From NCBI GenBank assembly GCA_050250795.1, contig JBFWNZ010000116.1, forward strand, positions 1 through 10,451: 10,451 bases of DNA. Reading direction: 5' to 3'. The stretch comes from JBFWNZ01 sp050250795. GTDB taxonomy: Bacteria; Pseudomonadota; Alphaproteobacteria; UBA8366. The notes under the pieces are model-generated. The model saw nothing but the letters and a program-made list of their open reading frames with translations. It did no database searches and was not told the DNA's origin. Shown here piece after piece: positions 5,988 to 10,451 of the stretch. Each line of letters opens with the position of its first letter. Position 1 is the first letter of the stretch. Position numbers and translations under genes: made by a program.

Positions 5988-7205
5988 ATGGCCCAGCAGT
6001 TCGGCGGCGCCAGGATATTGATCTACAGCCACGATTCTTTCGGCTTGGGTCATCTGCGGCGTTGCCAGACCATCGCGCGGGCATTGGTCGAGCGGTTTCA
6101 GGACCTGTCCGTGATGATCCTGTCCGGCTCACCGATCATCGGTGCGTTCGATTTTCCGGCGCGTGTCGATTTCGTCCGCATCCCCGGTATCATCAAGCTG
6201 TATGACGGCGACTACACCTCGCTAGGCCTGCATATCGACCTGAAGGATACGCTGGCGATCCGGGCTTCGATCATCGAGCATACGGCCGCGGCCTTTGCAC
6301 CCGACATCTTCATCGTGGACAAGGAGCCGCTGGGCCTGCGCGGCGAGATCCGAGACACGCTCGAAATGCTGCGCCGCCAGGGCACGACCCTTGTCCTGGG
6401 CTTGCGCGACGTGCTGGATGCCCCGCATCTGCTGCGTCGCGAGTGGGAGGCCCGAAAGCTGCTGCCGGTTCTCGACTCCCTCTACGACGAGATATGGGTG
6501 TTCGGGCTGGAATCCTTCTGGGACCCGCTCCGCGACCTGGGGGCGAGCGAGGCGGTGCGCCGCAAGATGGCCTATACCGGCTATCTGCACCGCACCGTGC
6601 CGCCTGGGCCCAAGCCCGTTCCGCCGGCCCGCCTCGGCGAGCCTTACGTGCTGGTCACGCCGGGCGGCGGCGGCGACGGCGAGGAGATGATCGACTGGGC
6701 GCTGCGCGCATACGAGGCCGATCCGGACCTGCCCTTCGCCGGGCTCTTCGTGCTCGGGCCCTTCATGCCGTCGGAACGGCGGGCCCAGTTCCAGGCCCGC
6801 GCCGACCGGCTGCGGCGGGTCGAGACCGTGACCTTCGACGCGCATCTCGAACTGCTGATGGAGCAGGCGGTCGGCGTTGTCGCGATGGGCGGGTACAACA
6901 CCTTCTGCGAGTTGCTGTCCCTCGACAAGCCGTCGATCCTGGTGCCGCGCCATGCGCCGCGTCAGGAACAACTGGTCCGGGCCAGTCGTGCGTCCGATCT
7001 CGACCTCGTACGCATGCTCGATCCGCGCGACGGCATGGCGACCGACCGCATGGTGGCGGCGCTGCGGGCGCTTCCAGCCCAGACCCGGCCGTCCGCGGCC
7101 TGTGTTCAGGGGCTGCTCGACGGGCTCGACAATGTGGCGCGTCTTGCGGAACGCCATCTGTCCGTCCGCCGCAACCAGCCGCGCGCCGCACGCGCCGGCG
7201 GATGA
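5988..7205 (+). CDS. MurG-like glycosyltransferase (predicted, COG4671-like), first of a pair
   Basis: This 405-residue, soluble, GT-B-fold-like glycosyltransferase has the N-terminal motif SHDSFGLGHLRRCQTIARAL (14-33), a glycine loop like that of MurG and the COG4671 group. The C-terminal half carries TPGGGGDGEEM (224-234) and the nucleotide-sugar-binding segment MGGYNTFCELL (300-310, with Glu308) followed by PRHAPRQEQLVRA (320-332). Acceptor and donor are unknown. I chose ATG 5988 because GAGGA (5974-5978) lies nine bases upstream and the motif follows within 20 residues; the in-frame ATG at 5910 adds only an Arg-rich leader. The tail (RRNQPRAARAGG) is basic. The gene is 103 bases after tonB, a gap with no clear terminator, so read-through from the iron block is possible. 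Its stop overlaps the phosphatase start. Confidence 0.8.
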   Translation: MAQQFGGARILIYSHDSFGLGHLRRCQTIARALVERFQDLSVMILSGSPIIGAFDFPARVDFVRIPGIIKLYDGDYTSLGLHIDLKDTLAIRASIIEHTAAAFAPDIFIVDKEPLGLRGEIRDTLEMLRRQGTTLVLGLRDVLDAPHLLRREWEARKLLPVLDSLYDEIWVFGLESFWDPLRDLGASEAVRRKMAYTGYLHRTVPPGPKPVPPARLGEPYVLVTPGGGGDGEEMIDWALRAYEADPDLPFAGLFVLGPFMPSERRAQFQARADRLRRVETVTFDAHLELLMEQAVGVVAMGGYNTFCELLSLDKPSILVPRHAPRQEQLVRASRASDLDLVRMLDPRDGMATDRMVAALRALPAQTRPSAACVQGLLDGLDNVARLAERHLSVRRNQPRAARAGG

Positions 7206-7840
7206 GCGCTATCGCATCGGGCTGCACGCTCTCCATTGCCGAAGCCGGCATCCCGCTCGTGCTGATCCGCCACGGTCCGACGGACTGGACCGAGGACGGA
7301 CGGCTCCAGGGGCGGGCCGACCCACCGCTGTCCGCGCCCGGCCGGGAAGCGGTGCGGTCGTGGCGGATGCCGGCGATGCTGCATGATTTCGCATGGCAGG
7401 CCAGCCCGCTGCGGCGTGCCATCGAGACGGCCGAACTCCTGACAGCAGGCCCCGTCACGGTTACGCCTGACTTGATCGAGATGGATTGGGGAACCTGGGA
7501 GGGACGCCGCCTCAAGGATCTGCGCCGTGACGGCGGGGCGGCGATGGCCGCCATGGAGGTGCAGGGGCTCGACCTCCTGCCGCCGGGAGGGGAAAGCCCG
7601 CGCATGGTGCAGGAGCGTGTCCGGCCATGGCTGCGGGACATTGTGCGGGCCGGCCGGCCCGTCGCCGCCGTCACGCATAAAGGCGTGATCCGCGCCATTC
7701 TGGCCTTGGCCACGGGCTGGGACATGCTGGGCTCGCCGCCGGCGCGGGTCGGCATGGGTACGCTCCAGTGCTTCCGTATTGCGCCGCAGGGAGGGATCGC
7801 GGTGGAGCGCCTGGACGTGCCCTGCACGGCACCGGCATGA
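7202..7840 (+). CDS. Histidine phosphatase (phosphoglycerate-mutase-like superfamily)
   Basis: This 212-residue protein has the complete catalytic set of branch-1 histidine phosphatases: the RHG motif (LIRHGPTDW, Arg23-His24-Gly25, His24 being the phospho-acceptor), Arg72 in SPLRRAIETAELL, the acid Glu93 in IEMDWGTWEG, and the second His159 in VTHKGVIR. Such enzymes remove phosphate from small phosphorylated metabolites; relatives include CobC, SixA and mycobacterial glucosyl-3-phosphoglycerate phosphatase. It starts in an ATGA overlap with the first glycosyltransferase and ends in an ATGA overlap with the second, so it is very probably translated with them and acts in the same pathway. No cobalamin genes are near, which makes a CobC role unlikely. 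A substrate that is a phosphorylated glycoside or sugar is inference from context. Confidence 0.85.
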   Translation: MSAIASGCTLSIAEAGIPLVLIRHGPTDWTEDGRLQGRADPPLSAPGREAVRSWRMPAMLHDFAWQASPLRRAIETAELLTAGPVTVTPDLIEMDWGTWEGRRLKDLRRDGGAAMAAMEVQGLDLLPPGGESPRMVQERVRPWLRDIVRAGRPVAAVTHKGVIRAILALATGWDMLGSPPARVGMGTLQCFRIAPQGGIAVERLDVPCTAPA

Positions 7841-8985
7841 ACGGACGTGTCCTTTTCCATGTCCAGCATCTGCTGGGCATCGGGCATCTGCGACGTGCCG
7901 CGTTGATCGCCGCCGCGCTGGAGGCGGCGGGATTTGAGGTGGTCCTTGTGTCCGGCGGCATGCCGATGCCCGGTTTACCGGTGCCGGCCGTTCAGTTGCC
8001 GCCCGTGCAGGCCGGTCCCGGCGGCTTCGGCGATCTGCGGGATGCCGATGGCCGGCCGGTGGATGCGGCGTGGCAGGCCCGTCGCCGCGACAGCCTGCTT
8101 CGCCTGTTCGCCGAGATGCGTCCCGATATCCTGATGATCGAAGCCTTTCCATTCGGACGCCGCGCATTCCGGTTCGAACTCCTGCCGCTGCTCGAAGCTG
8201 CCCGATCGCGGCCCAGCCCGCCGCTGGTCGTCTGCTCGGTGCGCGACATCGTGCAGCGCCGCACCCCGGAGCGCGATGCGGAGACGCTGGCGCTGTTGGA
8301 TCGGCTTTTCGATCTCGTGCTGGTGCATGGCGATCCGGCTCTGGTTCCGCTCTCGCGGAGCTTTCCGCCGGCGGCGGCGATCGGCGATCGCTTGCATCAC
8401 ACCGGCCTCGTTGTCGACCCGGCCGCGTGCGTTCTACGGCCGACTGCCCGAGACGGCATTCTCGTCTCCGCCGGGGGCGGAGCGGCCGGACAGGTGCTGC
8501 TGCGGGTCGCGGCGGAGGCCAGCGCCTTGGCCGCAGGGCGCTTCGGGCCCTGGCGGCTGGTGTGCGGACCCAACCTGCCCGAACCCGACAGGGCTGCCAT
8601 TGCATCGCTTGCGGCAGGCCGCGCTGCCGTGGATGGGGTCCGGACGGATATGCCGGCTTTGGCCGCAACCGCATCCGTTGCCGTCGGTCAGGCGGGGTAC
8701 AACAGCGTTGCCGAACTGCTGGCGGCGCGGACACCGGCGGTTCTGGTTCCTTATACGGATGGCGGCGAGACGGAGCAGGCCGAGCGGGCCGCCACCATGG
8801 CGGGGCGGGGGCTGGCGATCGACTTGCCGGAACACGATCTCGATGCGCCGGCCCTGCTGGATGCCGTCATGCGCGCGGCCGCGCTTCGCCCGGTGCACGC
8901 GGTCGACCTGGACGGTGCCGCTGCGACGGTCCGCATCCTGGCCGATGCCGTCGGACTCGACGGCCGCGACCCCAAGGGCCTATAG
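7837..8985 (+). CDS. MurG-like glycosyltransferase (predicted, COG4671-like), second of the pair
   Basis: This 382-residue protein is homologous in plan to the gene at 5988-7205. The N-terminal motif is VLFHVQHLLGIGHLRR (5-20). The C-terminal domain has SAGGGAAG (211-218), then VGQAGYNSVAELLAARTP (283-300, with Glu293) and PYTDGGETEQAERA (305-318), the donor-binding block of MurG-like enzymes. The two proteins share GxGHLRR and GYNxxxELL but differ widely elsewhere, so they probably use different acceptors or donors rather than being a recent duplication. The start is set by the ATGA overlap with the phosphatase; an upstream in-frame ATG at 7768 lies inside that gene and is rejected. No signal peptide or membrane helix is seen, so a cytoplasmic or peripheral-membrane place is expected. 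It is the last gene of the cassette; a hairpin follows at 8999-9020. Confidence 0.8.
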   Translation: MNGRVLFHVQHLLGIGHLRRAALIAAALEAAGFEVVLVSGGMPMPGLPVPAVQLPPVQAGPGGFGDLRDADGRPVDAAWQARRRDSLLRLFAEMRPDILMIEAFPFGRRAFRFELLPLLEAARSRPSPPLVVCSVRDIVQRRTPERDAETLALLDRLFDLVLVHGDPALVPLSRSFPPAAAIGDRLHHTGLVVDPAACVLRPTARDGILVSAGGGAAGQVLLRVAAEASALAAGRFGPWRLVCGPNLPEPDRAAIASLAAGRAAVDGVRTDMPALAATASVAVGQAGYNSVAELLAARTPAVLVPYTDGGETEQAERAATMAGRGLAIDLPEHDLDAPALLDAVMRAAALRPVHAVDLDGAAATVRILADAVGLDGRDPKGL

Positions 8986-8998
8986 GTGAAGAACGTCG

Positions 8999-9020
8999 GC
9001 GGGACCCGGCCGGGTCCCGC
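8999..9020 (+). terminator. Perfect palindromic hairpin after the glycosyltransferase cassette
   Basis: The 22 bases at 8999-9020 are a perfect palindrome: GCGGGACCC, loop GGCC, GGGTCCCGC. It begins 14 bases after the stop of the second glycosyltransferase and lies 37 bases before the preferred SDR start. There is no U-tract, so it is a possible Rho-assisted end, an mRNA 3' stabiliser, or a DNA-binding site. Its presence also argues against starting the SDR at GTG 8986, which would place the hairpin inside the coding region. Confidence 0.4.
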
Positions 9021-9057
9021 ATCTCAGTCTGACATCGAATTCGGGAGCGAACCGCAC

Positions 9058-9864
9058 ATGCTGCAGGGCAAGACGGCGTTGGTGACGGGATCGGTGCGCG
9101 GGATCGGCGAGTCCGTCGCCCGCGCTCTGGCCGCGAAGGGCTGCAACATCATGCTGAACGGGTTGGGCGAGCCCGACGAGATCGAGCGGACGCGCGCCAG
9201 CATCGCCAAGGACCACGGGGTTCGTGTGGTCTATCACGGCGCCGATCTGGCAAAGCGGGCCGAGATCGAGGACATGATGCAGACCGTGGAGCGCGAGTTC
9301 GGCGGCCTCAACATTCTCATCAACAACGCGGTCATCCGTTACTACAAGCTGATCCCCGATTTCGACCCGGACCAGTGGGACCACGCCATGGCGGTCAACG
9401 TCACGGCGCCGTTCAACCTGTGCCGGCTTGCGCTGCCGATGATGCGCAAGGCGGGCTGGGGCCGCGTCATCAACCTGTCTTCGACCATGGGCCTCGCGGG
9501 GCGCAGCGGGCGTGTCGACTACATCACCTCGAAGCATGCGATGATCGGTCTGACGCGTGCCGTGGCCGCGGAAACGTTGCTCGATCCCATCACCTGCAAC
9601 GCGCTGTGCCCCGGTTCGGTGCTCACGCCCTTCATCCGCGCCCGTATCCAGGGGCTGGCGGATGCGCGGGGCATTACCTGGGACGAGATGGCGGTGCAGT
9701 ACCGTAAGGATGTGGGCCAGGATTCGGACTTCATCACGCCTGAGCGGATGGCGGCGATCATGGTCTTCCTGTGCAGCGACGACGCCAAGGATATCTCCGC
9801 GGTCGCGCTGTCCGTCGATTCCGGCCGGGCCGGAACCTGGATGGAGCCCGTCGGCGCCGCCTAG
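9058..9864 (+). CDS. SDR-family dehydrogenase resembling 3-hydroxybutyrate dehydrogenase, altered pocket
   Basis: This 268-residue classical short-chain dehydrogenase has the cofactor loop TGSVRGIG (10-17) and the catalytic tetrad Asn114 (AVNVTAPF), Ser142 (NLSSTMG), Tyr155 and Lys159 (DYITSKH). The MLQGKTALVTGS opening, IMLNG at 31-35 and CPGSVLTP (184-191) resemble bacterial D-3-hydroxybutyrate dehydrogenase (BdhA), and the numbering is collinear with it. However, the usual NNAG is NNAV here (89-92), and positions 94, 144, 152 and 196, which as I recall bind the substrate carboxylate in BdhA (Gln, His, Lys, Gln), are Arg, Met, Arg and Arg. Trp187 is Ser. The C-terminus (DSGRAGTWMEPVGAA) is longer than usual. 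A different hydroxyacid or carbonyl substrate is likely. ATG 9058 has GGGAG at 9043-9047; GTG 8986 is a less likely start. An intrinsic terminator follows. Confidence 0.85.
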   Translation: MLQGKTALVTGSVRGIGESVARALAAKGCNIMLNGLGEPDEIERTRASIAKDHGVRVVYHGADLAKRAEIEDMMQTVEREFGGLNILINNAVIRYYKLIPDFDPDQWDHAMAVNVTAPFNLCRLALPMMRKAGWGRVINLSSTMGLAGRSGRVDYITSKHAMIGLTRAVAAETLLDPITCNALCPGSVLTPFIRARIQGLADARGITWDEMAVQYRKDVGQDSDFITPERMAAIMVFLCSDDAKDISAVALSVDSGRAGTWMEPVGAA

Positions 9865-9889
9865 GCGCGACCTCTTCTTCCTTTTTTGC

Positions 9890-9923
9890 GAAAGGGTGCA
9901 CGGTTTGTGCGCCCTTTCTTTTT
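9890..9923 (+). terminator. Rho-independent terminator after the SDR gene
   Basis: Positions 9890-9901 pair with 9907-9918 (12 bp with one U-G wobble at 9897/9911) around the loop GGTTT. The stem runs into CTTTTTG, with T at 9919-9923. This is the clearest intrinsic terminator in the window. It starts 25 bases after the SDR stop and separates that gene from the regulator. Confidence 0.8.
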
Positions 9924-9933
9924 GCGCGGCCTC

Positions 9934-9962
9934 TTGAATGGATAGAACTGTCACCATATAAT
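9934..9962 (+). promoter_or_regulatory. Sigma-70-type promoter of the MarR-family gene
   Basis: TTGAAT (9934-9939, 4 of 6 matches to the -35 consensus) and a perfect TATAAT (9957-9962) are separated by the optimal 17 bases. The predicted transcription start is near 9968-9970, giving a short leader of about 15 or 30 bases depending on start codon. The region lies just after the terminator and is notably AT-rich against the surroundings. Confidence 0.65.
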
Positions 9963-9987
9963 ATGCATTGCTTATTATATGCAATGC
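9961..9987 (+). promoter_or_regulatory. Probable autoregulatory operator (dyad and direct repeat)
   Basis: GCATTGC (9965-9971) and GCAATGC (9981-9987) form a perfect 7-bp inverted repeat with a 9-base AT-rich spacer. The same region also reads as a direct repeat, ATATGCATTGC (9961-9971) and ATATGCAATGC (9977-9987), with a 16-base period. It overlaps the end of the -10 box and the predicted transcription start, which is where MarR-family dimers commonly bind to repress their own gene. The binding protein is inferred from position only. Confidence 0.5.
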
Positions 9988-9998
9988 GTGCCGGTGAC

Positions 9999-10451
9999 AT
10001 GAGAGATCGCGAGAGCAGTATCGGCTTCCTCATCAACGACGTGGCGCGGCTTCTGCGGCGGAACCTGAATCGCCGTGCGCAGGCGCTGGGACTGTCGCAG
10101 GCGCAATGGCGGGCGCTCGCCTATCTGTCGGTCCAGGAAGGGATCAACCAGGTTGGACTGGCGGACAGCCTTGAGGTCCAGCCCATCACGCTGGCCCGGC
10201 TGCTGGACCGGTTGCAGGAAGCGGGATTGATCGAACGGCGCCCCGATCCCGACGACCGCCGCGCCTTCCGCCTGTTCCTGACCGACAAGGCTCAGCCGCT
10301 GTTGGACCATATGTGGTCGCTGGCGGTCGAAACGCGGACCGAGGCGACAGACGGGCTGGGCGTTGGAAGCTTGCAGGTGCTGACCGAAGCCCTGCGCCAC
10401 ATGAAGCGGAATCTTCTGGATGCGGAAGCGCGGGTCGCGAGCAATCCGGCG
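9999..10451 (+). CDS. MarR-family transcriptional regulator (3' end beyond window)
   Basis: The open frame runs off the right edge with 151 codons visible, about the full length of a MarR protein. The winged-helix domain spans about residues 30-98: GLSQAQWRALAYLS leads into the recognition region LADSLEVQPITLARLLDRLQ, then GLIERRPDPDDRRAFRLFLT (76-95). The wing sequence DPDDRR (83-88) is the MarR hallmark. Flanking helices (6-30 and 98-145) would form the dimer interface. MarR dimers usually repress and are released by small phenolic or lipophilic ligands. ATG 9999 is preferred, though only a weak GGTGA-like site precedes it. ATG 9984 is in frame and adds five residues, but lies inside the dyad. 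The gene probably represses itself; the controlled pathway may lie to the right. No stop codon is seen before 10451. Confidence 0.88.
   Translation, partial: MRDRESSIGFLINDVARLLRRNLNRRAQALGLSQAQWRALAYLSVQEGINQVGLADSLEVQPITLARLLDRLQEAGLIERRPDPDDRRAFRLFLTDKAQPLLDHMWSLAVETRTEATDGLGVGSLQVLTEALRHMKRNLLDAEARVASNPA

Noticed and set aside
7106..8734. A 542-codon antisense open frame opposite the phosphatase and second glycosyltransferase
   Set aside because: It overlaps two well-supported genes, is rich in Arg/Pro/Ala and has no motif.
8986..9057. GTG 8986 as the SDR start, immediately after the second glycosyltransferase
   Set aside because: It would add 24 residues absent from the family and include a perfect palindromic hairpin. 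ATG 9058 has a ribosome-binding site and gives the normal family start, MLQGKTALVTGS.

Overview
The window is a GC-rich, densely packed stretch of bacterial chromosome with every supported gene on the + strand. Gene content (HemP, a Fiu/PiuA-type receptor with PiuC, an ExbB with a signal peptide and long periplasmic N-terminus, a 3-hydroxybutyrate-dehydrogenase-like SDR) and codon bias fit an alphaproteobacterium, perhaps Rhodospirillales or a sphingomonad. I cannot place it more closely from sequence alone.

Layout: (1) 1-230, the 3' end of an unrecognised gene, closed by a 13-bp hairpin. (2) 285-5884, an iron-acquisition block: a Fur-box-like site, hemP (388-582), a TonB-dependent catecholate-siderophore receptor (695-2860), the Fe(II)/2-oxoglutarate dioxygenase piuC (2924-3604), a second Fur-like dyad, then exbB (3760-4671), exbD (4674-5102) and tonB (5099-5884). 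(3) 5988-8985, a tightly coupled three-gene cassette: MurG-like glycosyltransferase, histidine phosphatase, second MurG-like glycosyltransferase, each junction an ATGA overlap. (4) 9058-9864, an SDR close to 3-hydroxybutyrate dehydrogenase, preceded by a perfect GC-rich hairpin and followed by a good intrinsic terminator. (5) 9999-10451, a MarR-family regulator truncated by the window end, with a clear sigma-70-type promoter overlapping an AT-rich dyad that looks like its own operator.

How it works together: the iron block is nearly self-contained. An outer-membrane receptor binds ferric catecholate, the ExbB-ExbD-TonB complex energises it, and PiuC is the cytoplasmic partner usually found beside this receptor class. 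The two Fur-like sites divide it into a hemP-receptor-piuC unit and an exbBD-tonB unit under one iron signal. No inner-membrane transporter or siderophore synthesis genes are visible.

The two least explained parts are the GT-phosphatase-GT cassette, which has the logic of a short pathway that glycosylates, dephosphorylates and glycosylates again, and the SDR, which keeps the dehydrogenase catalytic tetrad but has changed all the positions I recall as binding the 3-hydroxybutyrate carboxylate. No mobile elements, CRISPR arrays, tRNAs or rRNAs were seen. No gene-free gap exceeds 300 bases.
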